The translations under genes and the position numbers were made by a program. The notes below the pieces were generated by a model. That model did not search any database. It saw only the letters and a list, made by a program, of their open reading frames with translations, and was not told the DNA's origin. This document shows, in pieces, positions 16,177-24,864 of a stretch of 63,150 nucleotides of DNA. The first letter of the stretch is position 1. Each line of letters opens with the position of its first letter. The stretch is from Clostridiales bacterium (GTDB lineage: Bacteria > Bacillota > Clostridia > Saccharofermentanales > Saccharofermentanaceae): positions 1 to 63,150 of the forward strand of contig JAFRQR010000012.1 of the NCBI GenBank assembly GCA_017428545.1. Reading direction: 5' to 3'.

Positions 16177-17380
16177 AGATCGCATTTTTCTTAGTAAGAT
16201 GCTTTCCGATAAGAGCGCCAGGATCAGAAGGAGACATTTGTTCTGCCATTTCATATGTAAGAAGAATCTGATCCTTGTCTGTAAAATACGAACCATAGAT
16301 GATTCGGTCAGAAAGCCTGAACAATTCTTTATCAGCGGGGAGTGTTAATACATCATCCAGTTCATACTCAGGTAATGTCCCCATTTCATTATCAAGATCA
16401 ACATCTTCATTCCCATCAGGGCAGCTCATCGCATAATCAAGCACCACTTCACGTATCATCCCATCTGACAAGTTCATTTCTTCAAAGCGATGAAAACCCA
16501 TCAAATACACCGGAAGGGTGTTCCACTGATAAAGGGAAGCTCTTGTGATGTCCATTTTTCTATTCGGGAAATCGGCAAACATGGAAAGACAAAAGGCCGT
16601 CATAAGAAAAAAAATGAATATCAGACTCTCTGTCTTGTGTTTTTTATTGTGCCGGAAGTATTTCAGCAGCCACGGCAAAGGATTCTTTCCGTGTGTGTTT
16701 TTCTCGGAAACAGATTCCATTGTTCTATAAGGCAGGGTTACCGGGGCAGAAATCTCCAGTAACCCTTTCTCCTCAACATCATCTTTAGAAAAGGAAAGTA
16801 CTACATCCGCGTACAATTCAGCCTTTTTATCATGGGAAGCACAAAGAATCAGCACCTCTTCTTTCAGATCTTTCAGAAGCGAAAAGACCTCTTGTTTATT
16901 CGCTTCATCAAGAGAAGCCGTCGGTTCATCCAGAAAAAGGATCCTCTTTTTCCGGAGAAGTGCGCGCACAACGGCAAAACGCTGCCGTTCTCCTCCGGAA
17001 AGAGAATTCGGATGCTGATCCAATTGATTTTTCAGATGAAAACGATCTGTTAAATCGATTATCTCCTCTTCATTATCTGATACCATCAACAGGTTTTCTT
17101 TTATCGTCAAAAACTCAACAAAATAAGCATCCTGTGTGATGTACTCGGCAATATGAGACACGATGGTTGTATCAATTTTTCCCGCATATTCGGTTCCGTC
17201 GATAATCACCGTTCCCCTTTCAAAAGGAACCAGACCGTACAACACGTTCAAATACGTGGTTTTCCCGCTTCCGCTTTCGCCCAAAAGCAAATAAAAACCG
17301 GTTTCAGAAAAGCTGTCTGATCGTCCGTGTATTATACAGGTTTCCCCGTAAGATTTAGAAAGAAGATTTGTGCTGATCAT
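16175..17380 (-). CDS. ABC transporter ATPase-permease, 3' truncated
   Basis: 401 residues. The ATPase domain is complete: Walker A GESGSGKTT at 34-42, signature LSGGERQRF, Walker B RILFLDEPTASLDE. A linker leads to one membrane segment (ESLIFIFFLMTAFCLSMF, about 256-276) and part of an extracellular domain, as in MacB/FtsX-type exporters. The remaining permease segments are missing: the frame ends with GKHLTKKNAI at the junction with the repA remnant. The start overlaps the previous lipoprotein gene by ATGA. The transporter is very probably inactive, or works only as an ATPase for another permease. Confidence 0.8.
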   Translation of the reverse strand: MISTNLLSKSYGETCIIHGRSDSFSETGFYLLLGESGSGKTTYLNVLYGLVPFERGTVIIDGTEYAGKIDTTIVSHIAEYITQDAYFVEFLTIKENLLMVSDNEEEIIDLTDRFHLKNQLDQHPNSLSGGERQRFAVVRALLRKKRILFLDEPTASLDEANKQEVFSLLKDLKEEVLILCASHDKKAELYADVVLSFSKDDVEEKGLLEISAPVTLPYRTMESVSEKNTHGKNPLPWLLKYFRHNKKHKTESLIFIFFLMTAFCLSMFADFPNRKMDITRASLYQWNTLPVYLMGFHRFEEMNLSDGMIREVVLDYAMSCPDGNEDVDLDNEMGTLPEYELDDVLTLPADKELFRLSDRIIYGSYFTDKDQILLTYEMAEQMSPSDPGALIGKHLTKKNAI

Positions 17381-18276
17381 ACTATCTGAGAAATATATTG
17401 AAAATACTCTCCTTTGTGAATGTTATTCAAAAACGTTCTCAAACGTTCCATATCTACATTCCCATATTTTTGCTTCATGTACTTATCGGATGTGACGTTG
17501 AACGTCTCTTCCTGTTCAATGTATTGTGAGATCTCTTGAAGCTCCTGAAACAACTGTATTTGATCTTCTGTCGCTTCACCCGCTTCAACGATATCAGAAA
17601 GCTGAACATAATCGGTGGGACCCGATCCAGTTTTATAAAGCAGATCAATATAGCAAACGTCTACAAGTCCGGTCTCCTTCAAAAAACATATCTGGAATGC
17701 ATATTCGTCATAAAATTCTGGTTCTGCCAAAGCAGCATATCCGGGAAGATCCCAGTATGATTGATTATCAGATTCTTCCTGAGGCTCACCGGTCAGAGCT
17801 TCGCGCATCAAACGCAAGAACATCTCTTCATCCAAGACATCAAAGGCAAGTGAGTCGGCATCCAGGGCAAGGAGTGTTTCCTTATCTGCCGTCGCGAGCA
17901 GCTGATCGATCTTTGCGGAATCAGAAGCAGTTTCTTGACTTTGCCCCCACATCAGACAACCAGATTGATAACTGACCTCTTCGGTGCTACCGTCTTTTTT
18001 TTCAATAGTATAATAATCTGCAAAAGCATCTGAATACCTATACCTGACATTAAATCCAAAAAAATAAAAATGTATCAAACCATCTATCGGCTGGACGTTT
18101 TCCTTCTCATACTCATAAACAAAAGTAAAGACCCATCCATCCTCGTTACGTTGTCTTGCAACATTCTTATAGCAAGGAAAGTTTGACTTTGAAACTTGAG
18201 GTTTCTTTTTTTCGCCACAGCCACATATTGTCAGCAACATGGTAAATACTAATGCGGAAATGCATAGTTTTCTCAT
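17377..18276 (-). CDS. Lipoprotein of the agr-linked operon
   Basis: 299 residues. The signal ends LLTICGC (Cys20) and is followed by EKKK. ATG 18276 has GAGGAAG upstream. The mature protein is acidic, of mixed strand and helix, with no recognised domain. It overlaps the ABC transporter start by four bases, so it may have been the lipoprotein partner of that exporter. Family not recognised. Confidence 0.7.
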   Translation of the reverse strand: MRKLCISALVFTMLLTICGCGEKKKPQVSKSNFPCYKNVARQRNEDGWVFTFVYEYEKENVQPIDGLIHFYFFGFNVRYRYSDAFADYYTIEKKDGSTEEVSYQSGCLMWGQSQETASDSAKIDQLLATADKETLLALDADSLAFDVLDEEMFLRLMREALTGEPQEESDNQSYWDLPGYAALAEPEFYDEYAFQICFLKETGLVDVCYIDLLYKTGSGPTDYVQLSDIVEAGEATEDQIQLFQELQEISQYIEQEETFNVTSDKYMKQKYGNVDMERLRTFLNNIHKGEYFQYISQIV

Positions 18277-18295
18277 GACTTCCTCGATTCTCTCT

Positions 18296-18814
18296 TTAGA
18301 CATAGACCCACAATGAATACTTCATCAAAGCACTTGGTATACTTGTCGAAGTGTCTCCGGAAACCGATTCAACCTTCCAAACAAGGCGCAGTTCCGCTGT
18401 ACTATCGGATTCTATCATGTTTGAATTAGTGTAAGTGTACCCCCATATCTGCGGCCTATAATACCCATTCACCATTCCGAATGTACCCTCTCGGGTACGA
18501 GCAAGTGTATTACTTGTTGAGGAATCGTACTCTTTCACATGCGCGATTACTTTTCTGCTCGTTGATTTCACAAAAGAATCCTGAAGTCCGACAGATGTAG
18601 TATAGAAATATACGCCTACATCACCACCGCATAAGAAACTAAGATTTGAGTATACGCTATGTTGATATTCTTCCAAGAATACATCAGCTATGCTAAAGCA
18701 AGTATCATACCTTGATGTTTCATACACCGAAGAGTCTGCGCATACTGACATTGAAAAACTTGAAATCACAACACTTGAAACAATCAGGCACATCAATTTC
18801 TTCATTATCTTCAT
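18296..18814 (-). CDS. Secreted protein of unknown function
   Basis: 172 residues with a Sec signal peptide; likely cleavage is after SMSVCA. The mature part is about 148 residues, rich in Ser, Thr and Tyr with many predicted strands, and could be a small secreted beta domain. Its ribosome site (AGGAAC) is weak. It lies 19 bases from the next lipoprotein gene in the same operon. No family was recognised. Confidence 0.65.
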   Translation of the reverse strand: MKIMKKLMCLIVSSVVISSFSMSVCADSSVYETSRYDTCFSIADVFLEEYQHSVYSNLSFLCGGDVGVYFYTTSVGLQDSFVKSTSRKVIAHVKEYDSSTSNTLARTREGTFGMVNGYYRPQIWGYTYTNSNMIESDSTAELRLVWKVESVSGDTSTSIPSALMKYSLWVYV

Positions 18815-18914
18815 AAAACAGTTCCTATTACAAATTAATAACTACTCTCAACAATTTGAGTCTTAAGAAGATGATATTGTCGAACAGCTACTTGACTGCT
18901 ATAAACAGAGAACC

Positions 18915-19601
18915 TTACTTCTCATCTAGAATCTCACCGGAAACTGTAGACTGTTCGTTATATAGATTTTTGTATAAAGTTTCTCCGTTCGTAACAGTAA
19001 TCAGATTATTATTCTCACCCAAGCAATGAAACTCATTGTTTGAATCAAGCAAATACGCAAACGCACCATAATATGCCACCAGATACTTTTCATTCGGAGC
19101 CGATTTCAGAAGTGAATCCAACACTTCAATAACAGATGGGACCGGCCCGTCAAATCCCATGACTACTGTGTCTGGTTTCTTGGCAATTGTAGTCATTATC
19201 GATCCATCATCACCTCGAAGAAGAGTAATCAGTCCAATCACGTTTTGATCATAAACTACCGGAATTTGACAATAGTAATAGTTTACAGAAAGCGTCTCCA
19301 AGTTTATCAGGAAGAACCAATTTGACGCAATCGTGTATTCATCCCCAAACCAGGACTTCAGCGTATTTGTAGTTTCCGGACTGCTGATGCACTTCTGTAT
19401 TTCATCATCAGTCATCATCTGTCCGTCAAAGCCGAGTTTTTGACTACCATCAACTACAATTGGAGGAATTTCTTCTCCTGCGACTGTTTCAGAAGCATCC
19501 GTTGTAGTTACCTTACTCTTTGAAGTGCTTTGACAGCCAAAAGCAGAAAAACTAAGAACTAGCACTATGCTCATCAATATACATTTTTGTCGTATTCTCA
19601 A
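18915..19601 (-). CDS. Lipoprotein of unknown function
   Basis: About 228 residues. The start is read as TTG 19601, eight bases after GGAGG; that GGAGG lies within the end of the preceding small gene, whose TGA overlaps the TTG. The signal ends SAFGC (Cys23). The mature part has a short Thr/Ser linker, then a mixed domain (GFDGQMMTDDEIQKCISSPE ...). No family recognised. It belongs to the agr-linked lipoprotein operon. Confidence 0.65.
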   Translation of the reverse strand: MRIRQKCILMSIVLVLSFSAFGCQSTSKSKVTTTDASETVAGEEIPPIVVDGSQKLGFDGQMMTDDEIQKCISSPETTNTLKSWFGDEYTIASNWFFLINLETLSVNYYYCQIPVVYDQNVIGLITLLRGDDGSIMTTIAKKPDTVVMGFDGPVPSVIEVLDSLLKSAPNEKYLVAYYGAFAYLLDSNNEFHCLGENNNLITVTNGETLYKNLYNEQSTVSGEILDEK

Positions 19602-19705
19602 AACACTCGCCTCCAATTCGTTATGAGTAATATAACCGAAAAAGAAACAATCATCATGATCGCAACAGAAATACGCGCTGTAGTTATTATCTTATTCTTA
19701 CGCAT
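19598..19705 (-). CDS. 35-residue single-span membrane peptide
   Basis: GGAGGGTTATT precedes ATG 19705. The peptide begins MRKNKIITTARISVAIMMIV and ends LLITNWRRVF: one hydrophobic span with basic ends. Its stop overlaps the TTG start of the lipoprotein gene, so the two are translationally coupled. The good ribosome site, overlap and membrane pattern make it a credible small gene. Confidence 0.6.
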   Translation of the reverse strand: MRKNKIITTARISVAIMMIVSFSVILLITNWRRVF

Positions 19706-19861
19706 AATAACCCTCCAAACTGTTTATCAAAACATCTTTCAATTAATTATGAATGCGCCTGTGTTTATCAGCAAACAAAGGCTTACTGAAGTATCAGCTT
19801 ATCCCTCCTCTCTTTTCCAATATATTGACCATGGTGTCATTATTCTGGGTGATTCAACATT

Positions 19862-20533
19862 CTATGAATTCAAACCAATTCCCATCGACTGAAGAATCTC
19901 TTCAACGGTTTTTACTTGGGTTTCTCCTATACCTTCCATATTAAAAAACAAGGTTTCTTTGCACGACAATACAAACAGCATCGGGAGTTTATCATCTGTC
20001 TGACAATAATATGCCATTAGTTTCATATTATCCTCATCAATTAGGACTTCCTTGATCACAAGATCTTCTTCATACCATCCACCATAATTCTGAATCTCCT
20101 TGAATGCTTTTTCTGCCAGCGCAATATCTGAATACTTTGTCATTACCATCAGAGGTTCCGTGCAATTGTATCGCCGCGAATCAGACTCTTCTGTCAGCGT
20201 ATACTTAATTCCATTATTCTCACAGTAGCGGCTAAATCCCGACTCCATCTCGTCTACGCCCTTTCCTTTTAATCCATATGAGGTGTCAGGTTCGGAGGAA
20301 TCTATAGAAGATGATTCAACTTCAGTCTCTGACGCAGCTTCTTTCGAAGATACAATTTCCGAATCGGAATGTTCCATTTCATCAGAAAATGAATAAGAAG
20401 AATCACTTTGTTCTGTTTTTTGTTTGTTTATCGTATCCTCTGATAATTGGATTTTTTCATTATTGCAACCACAGATTGCGACTAAAAAGCATACAGCAAT
20501 CCCCACTATAAGCATGGTTTTGTATTTCATCAT
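19862..20533 (-). CDS. Lipoprotein with Ser/Glu-rich linker
   Basis: 223 residues. GAGGAGGAGACGTT precedes the start. The signal ends FLVAICGC (Cys23). Residues 25-90 are a Ser/Glu/Asp-rich linker that holds the folded part off the membrane. The C-terminal 130 residues form an alpha/beta domain (SDIALAEKAFKEIQNYGGW, LMAYYCQTDDKLPMLFVL). Family not recognised. It lies 12 bases downstream of the solute-binding lipoprotein gene in the same operon. Confidence 0.65.
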   Translation of the reverse strand: MMKYKTMLIVGIAVCFLVAICGCNNEKIQLSEDTINKQKTEQSDSSYSFSDEMEHSDSEIVSSKEAASETEVESSSIDSSEPDTSYGLKGKGVDEMESGFSRYCENNGIKYTLTEESDSRRYNCTEPLMVMTKYSDIALAEKAFKEIQNYGGWYEEDLVIKEVLIDEDNMKLMAYYCQTDDKLPMLFVLSCKETLFFNMEGIGETQVKTVEEILQSMGIGLNS

Positions 20534-20545
20534 AACGTCTCCTCC

Positions 20546-22777
20546 TCACGAACTTGTTTCTTGCAAATAGAGTTCCACTCTGTTCTGAATTATTTCTGCT
20601 ACATGTTCAGCAGAACTGTCGCCGGAATAATATGCCTGTGCCTCCTCCAAACATATATTAATGATAGCCTGGCATCCGTGCAGATAGCGGTTTCCTCTTG
20701 AAACAACACTACGATACATGTCATAGTATTCTTCCCGACTGTATCTTAGATTTTGAGGATTTGCCTTGAAGAAAAGATCATAATCTTGTTCCATCCTTTT
20801 TTCGAAGCATCCCCGATTCACCGATATTCCACCTTGCAACTGATAATTCGCTGTTTGAAATGATTCTCCTAATGCATAGTTTAAGATTTCGTAAGCTAAT
20901 TCCGTTTGATCAGTTGTAGCAGAAACAGCTAACACACTATACGGAACCACATGAAGCGAACCATTTTCATTTGGAAACCCGACAATCACGTAGTCCTGAT
21001 ACATGATGATGGAACCAAGAGAAACCACATCCGCCCAGTCCAACATAAACAATCCATCTTTCAGTTCTGCAGGTACATACTCATCCCAATTACTACGGCA
21101 CCCAATGTCGTTCGTCCATTTCAAAACATTCAAGAAGTCTTCCCCTGTAAAATTTGCTTTCCCATTCTGGATAAACTTATCTATCTGCGCCATGACTGCA
21201 TGTTTGAGCAAATACTGTTTTGAGAATATTGTCTGGACACAAGAATAATTCGAGAATTTTTCCGCACTTCGATAGAAATCGTCGTATGTCCACTCATAAG
21301 GATTTTCCACATAGTCTTCAGAGGCACAAAAGCCAATAACATCATAATAAAGGCAAACACAATACGGTGTTTCCTCTCCCATAGTAATCTTGTCAATAAA
21401 ATACTCTTCCTCGGCAAGAGTTGATATCAGAGGTGTCAGATCTTTTAGATATCCGAGTCTGCCTAAATCTTCCATGCCCATATCGTCCAAATTATCAAAG
21501 TACATATCCGGAGCTGTTCCATTTGCAAGATCCAAGCTCATGATTCTATTAATTTCCGTTTTTACCTGTGACCAATTCTCTTCAGTCGCATTGATTTCAT
21601 CTTTGTAATCACGCATGACAAACTTAATCTCAGGGTGGCGGAGACTCATATCTTGAACCAACTGGTTTACACAGCTGTTTTCCAAATCATATCCCGCAAT
21701 AACGAATTCCTTTTTATTCTTTTGACTTTGTTTTTCAGCCGGTCGTAGGTGATACCACACAAGCAATTCTTCACTCAATGGTCGAACAACAAGCTGCATT
21801 TCTCCTTCGTTCAAGAATCGTATATCTTGAACAGTTCCCCAAACCGATACATCTTCCCAAGACAAAGTCATAGGAGCAGACACATCTAGCAAGACAATAC
21901 CTCTGTTGTCAGTGCCAAATAAGTTTTCCCCTCGAACGATTAAGTTTCTTCTAAGCGGAGTTGCGAGCTTCGTCTCATTCCAGTTCGCATTCTTTTCATC
22001 AAAACAAAACAGAACCGTTCCCTCGTCACCACCACCAACACAAGTCCACTGGTCTTGAAAAAAGACAACATTGGATTCCATGACTTCAGGAAGCTCTATC
22101 GATTTCTCATAGTTTCCATTTGAGTCGAATATCAGCAATGTCAGTTTATCTACCCAACAAGTAAGCGCTATTTGACCATTCTCACACACAAAGAAATCCA
22201 GCACGCTCACCTGTGCCGGACTTACATCAAGATTAACATGCTTCATCACGCCGTCAGTTGAATGGAATAGATCTACACAAAACTGCATTTCATCCGTTGA
22301 GACATTAACTACTAAACTCATCACCCAACAGCCACTTCCACTGCAACTCATTTTCCGTGAGTTACCTGAAGTACCACACTCTTTGTTCAGGTCATAGGAT
22401 TTTGTTACAACACCATTATTGTCAAGAAGCAGCAACTGATTCTCGGGTGTGATAACATCCCCTTCCGCACTAATAGGGAGAAGTGGATAGTGTTTTCCTT
22501 CTTCATCATCTATCTTGGGAATACAGCAGTTTCTGTATGCATCCCAATAATCTTCTGACTCGTAGTATGTTTGAACAAACAAGTCATCTCCGGCAAACCC
22601 CGCATCAATTTCGTGGGAAATAGATATCAGATCGTTCTCCGTGGAATAGTATGGAAAGAGAAGAGAGGTCGAACCAACTGTTTTTTGATTTGAATTCTTG
22701 CATGCACAGCTTAGCGCTATGCATAGCTCCAAAAACACAACTATCACATTTGTCAACCTATTCTTGTCAAATGCCAT
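20546..22777 (-). CDS. Solute-binding lipoprotein in agr-linked operon
   Basis: 743 residues. Signal peptide with a lipobox near ALSCAC. Residues 40-340 are a beta-rich N-terminal part. From about 360 it is a solute-binding fold: FVIAGYDLENSCVNQLVQDM, NGTAPDMYFDNLDDMG, and the terminal YYSGDSSAEHV...IIQNRVELYL helix. It is more divergent than the chromosomal relatives and lacks their KNPxAGK junction. No permease is present. GGGAGAGG precedes the ATG. It could capture a ligand for signalling rather than transport. Confidence 0.8.
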   Translation of the reverse strand: MAFDKNRLTNVIVVFLELCIALSCACKNSNQKTVGSTSLLFPYYSTENDLISISHEIDAGFAGDDLFVQTYYESEDYWDAYRNCCIPKIDDEEGKHYPLLPISAEGDVITPENQLLLLDNNGVVTKSYDLNKECGTSGNSRKMSCSGSGCWVMSLVVNVSTDEMQFCVDLFHSTDGVMKHVNLDVSPAQVSVLDFFVCENGQIALTCWVDKLTLLIFDSNGNYEKSIELPEVMESNVVFFQDQWTCVGGGDEGTVLFCFDEKNANWNETKLATPLRRNLIVRGENLFGTDNRGIVLLDVSAPMTLSWEDVSVWGTVQDIRFLNEGEMQLVVRPLSEELLVWYHLRPAEKQSQKNKKEFVIAGYDLENSCVNQLVQDMSLRHPEIKFVMRDYKDEINATEENWSQVKTEINRIMSLDLANGTAPDMYFDNLDDMGMEDLGRLGYLKDLTPLISTLAEEEYFIDKITMGEETPYCVCLYYDVIGFCASEDYVENPYEWTYDDFYRSAEKFSNYSCVQTIFSKQYLLKHAVMAQIDKFIQNGKANFTGEDFLNVLKWTNDIGCRSNWDEYVPAELKDGLFMLDWADVVSLGSIIMYQDYVIVGFPNENGSLHVVPYSVLAVSATTDQTELAYEILNYALGESFQTANYQLQGGISVNRGCFEKRMEQDYDLFFKANPQNLRYSREEYYDMYRSVVSRGNRYLHGCQAIINICLEEAQAYYSGDSSAEHVAEIIQNRVELYLQETSS

Positions 22778-22813
22778 TCGACCTCTCCCTAATCTTTCAT
22801 TCCTTCACACGCA

Positions 22814-23335
22814 CTATATGACAAACGGGTCAGCATAAAAGACCTCTTTACTTTGATTGCGCCGATAATTTGAGTACACAACTCCGTAACTAGGTCTGGC
22901 CTCAGCCAGTATATTGTTTCCGTTATTCAAGTAAATAGCAACATGGTCTATTTTCAAGAATTTATTATCGTTACTGGTACTAAGATCGTAAAAAATCAAA
23001 TCCAGTGGCACTAAAGATGAACTCGAACAACTTCCACCTTGTCCATTTAAATACTGTGCTATCTCCGCAGAGCCATGCGTGCTTCCTAATCCGATTCCAT
23101 TCTGCAAATAGTAAGAATACCAAACAAGACCACTACAATCAAAACTGTTGGGGCCCGCGGCTCCAAAAGAGTAACTGCAACCTATCTTGCTGTTTATGGT
23201 ATTTACAATAGATATCAGATGTGCAATTCTATTGAGATTGCTGTTAGAATCATGTGCAGTTCCTGCGCTGACAGTTCCAGTCATAGAAATCAGCATTACA
23301 CAGACGCATAGAATACTCAACCATTTCTTTCTCAT
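22814..23335 (-). CDS. Secreted NlpC/P60 endopeptidase
   Basis: 173 residues. The Sec signal ends near GTVSAG. The NlpC/P60 cysteine peptidase fold has catalytic Cys67 (NSFDCSGLVWYS) and His131 (IDHVAIYL), with an Asn/Glu region following. The family cleaves peptide bonds in peptidoglycan stems. ATG 23335 has GGGAGGG upstream and lies 13 bases after the agrD stop, so it is the first enzyme made with the signal peptide. A cell-wall opening role for transfer, or lysis of neighbours under quorum control, is possible. Confidence 0.85.
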   Translation of the reverse strand: MRKKWLSILCVCVMLISMTGTVSAGTAHDSNSNLNRIAHLISIVNTINSKIGCSYSFGAAGPNSFDCSGLVWYSYYLQNGIGLGSTHGSAEIAQYLNGQGGSCSSSSLVPLDLIFYDLSTSNDNKFLKIDHVAIYLNNGNNILAEARPSYGVVYSNYRRNQSKEVFYADPFVI

Positions 23336-23348
23336 ATGCACCCTCCCA

Positions 23349-23492
23349 TTAGAACTTTCTTAGTTTTTTCACAGATGCCGTCATCTTCGGCTGAAAAACA
23401 ACTAACGGACAAGATACATTTGCATAGTATTCAGCGGTGCGAATTGCGATCTTCTTTCCCACCTGTTTGAATGAAATCTTCTGTTTTTTCAT
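23349..23492 (-). CDS. agrD: AgrD-like autoinducing peptide precursor (47 aa)
   Basis: GGGGAGGTGATAAT precedes ATG 23492. The N-terminus is basic and amphipathic (MKKQKISFKQVGKKIAIRTA). The putative core is NVSCPLVVFQPK, with the Cys seven residues before the Pro, the same spacing as in clostridial AgrD proteins. The C-terminal tail is charged (VKKLRKF). AgrB would cut the tail and close a thiolactone on the Cys, giving probably a five-residue ring CPLVV. It lies downstream of agrB, agrA and agrC and has its own putative AgrA-controlled promoter. The assignment rests on context, size and motif. Confidence 0.75.
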   Translation of the reverse strand: MKKQKISFKQVGKKIAIRTAEYYANVSCPLVVFQPKMTASVKKLRKF

Positions 23493-23530
23493 ATTATCAC
23501 CTCCCCTTTACATCATTTATTGATAGTTAC

Positions 23531-23600
23531 ATCATAACGTGATAAAGTCGAGGATCTTTTTGCTTGGTGAAAATAGTAGCAAACGCGGTGAAATTAGTAT
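23531..23600 (-). promoter_or_regulatory. agrD promoter with two AgrA-type direct repeats
   Basis: On the plus strand GGTGAAAATAGTAG (23566-23579) and GGTGAAATTAGTAT (23587-23600) are in direct repeat with a 21-base period, the spacing used by LytTR regulators such as AgrA. A -10 (TATGAT on minus, 23531-23536) lies 30 bases downstream. The -35 is poor, as expected for an activator-dependent promoter. Confidence 0.7.
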
Positions 23601-23606
23601 TGTCAG

Positions 23607-24863
23607 TTATACTTTCATCATTATCCTGACTACAAATTCATCGTCAACATCTTCCAAATCGAGTAAGTGATCGTACTTAGCAAGCACCTTCTTAACATTT
23701 CGTAACCCATAGCCATGCAGGGCTACTTGCTTCTTTGTAGATATGATCGTGTTGTTTTTTACATTTACTTTGTGATTTCTCGTATTCGATATTTCAATTA
23801 ATATAGCTCCTTTAACATATTTCATTACAAAATTGATACAAGGGGTTTCAACGCCATCATTAGCCTCAATAGCATTTTCCAAAAGATTACCAAGAATAAT
23901 ATTCATATCAAAAACAGAAATTTCCAAGTCTTCTGGAATAACAACCTTACTCGTTACAGCTATTCCCTTATCCTTGGCCTTTTGAAGCATATAATTCAAA
24001 ACTCCGTCGACTCCGATATTTCCTGTATAACTCATTGGCACAGTCTCTTGAAGATTATCGGCCACTTCCTGGATATACCGGTCGAGTTTATCCACGTGTT
24101 TTCCATCATTTAATGCTTTCATTTGTGCAAGATGGTGTTTGATATCATGGCGAAAAGCCTTCATCTCGTCTGTTTTCTCTTGTTGCATAAGGAGCTCTTT
24201 TTCATACGCACGTGCTTGATCTCGAAGAATCAGATTCTCATATTCGTTCTTTCTCGTCTCAATCAAATCCTCGAACAGATACACTATAATCAAGTTTATT
24301 ACCAAAAACGCACCACATACAGCCGACAAGCTTAGAGGGGAGATTGTATCGTCCATGATAACTATAAGCGAAACCGCTATGCAAACTACAAGCGAAACAA
24401 TATACCTCCACCAATGAGGTGAGTCCAACTCTTCGTTTTTATTCTTCATCAAAACTCTTCGTGTAACCAATTGAACAACAAACAAGAGAAATAGCGATAA
24501 TATGCTTGCCGGAGCAGAGTAGTTTTCATAATCAAACGTATTACTTAACAAAGCATATACAACAAGATCGATAATGCAGCTAATAGCTAACACATATAGC
24601 ACAAATTGCACTTTCTTTTTTACTTTTCCATAATACGGAAGAGAGATAATAACAAGGCCAGCCAAAGTGCTAATCAAATTGAGCCACGCCAAATTGAAGA
24701 AAAAGTATGCAGTCGTTGTAATTACGACTGAACATGCATATGCTCCAATCCGCTTAATGTGATCTTCAGTCTTTTCAACAAAAGAGTTTGCAAATCTGCT
24801 TGTAATAATAATTCGAATGACTTCCGTCGCAATAATAAATAATAATTTATATATCTCATTCAC
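23607..24863 (-). CDS. agrC: AgrC-type sensor histidine kinase
   Basis: 418 residues. Six hydrophobic segments (within residues 1-200) form the peptide sensor. The kinase part has FRHDIKHHLAQMKAL with His239, the N box NIILGNLLENAIEAN (321-335) and a GYGLRNVKKV G box: a HPK10/GHKL kinase. The start is GTG 24863, two bases after the agrA stop, so it is coupled. It should autophosphorylate on binding the AgrD-derived peptide and pass phosphate to AgrA. Confidence 0.9.
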   Translation of the reverse strand: MNEIYKLLFIIATEVIRIIITSRFANSFVEKTEDHIKRIGAYACSVVITTTAYFFFNLAWLNLISTLAGLVIISLPYYGKVKKKVQFVLYVLAISCIIDLVVYALLSNTFDYENYSAPASILSLFLLFVVQLVTRRVLMKNKNEELDSPHWWRYIVSLVVCIAVSLIVIMDDTISPLSLSAVCGAFLVINLIIVYLFEDLIETRKNEYENLILRDQARAYEKELLMQQEKTDEMKAFRHDIKHHLAQMKALNDGKHVDKLDRYIQEVADNLQETVPMSYTGNIGVDGVLNYMLQKAKDKGIAVTSKVVIPEDLEISVFDMNIILGNLLENAIEANDGVETPCINFVMKYVKGAILIEISNTRNHKVNVKNNTIISTKKQVALHGYGLRNVKKVLAKYDHLLDLEDVDDEFVVRIMMKV

Positions 24864-24864
24864 A

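Noticed and set aside
16175..17380. A functional bacteriocin/peptide exporter for AgrD
   Set aside because: The permease part is cut after one membrane segment, and AgrD export normally relies on AgrB.
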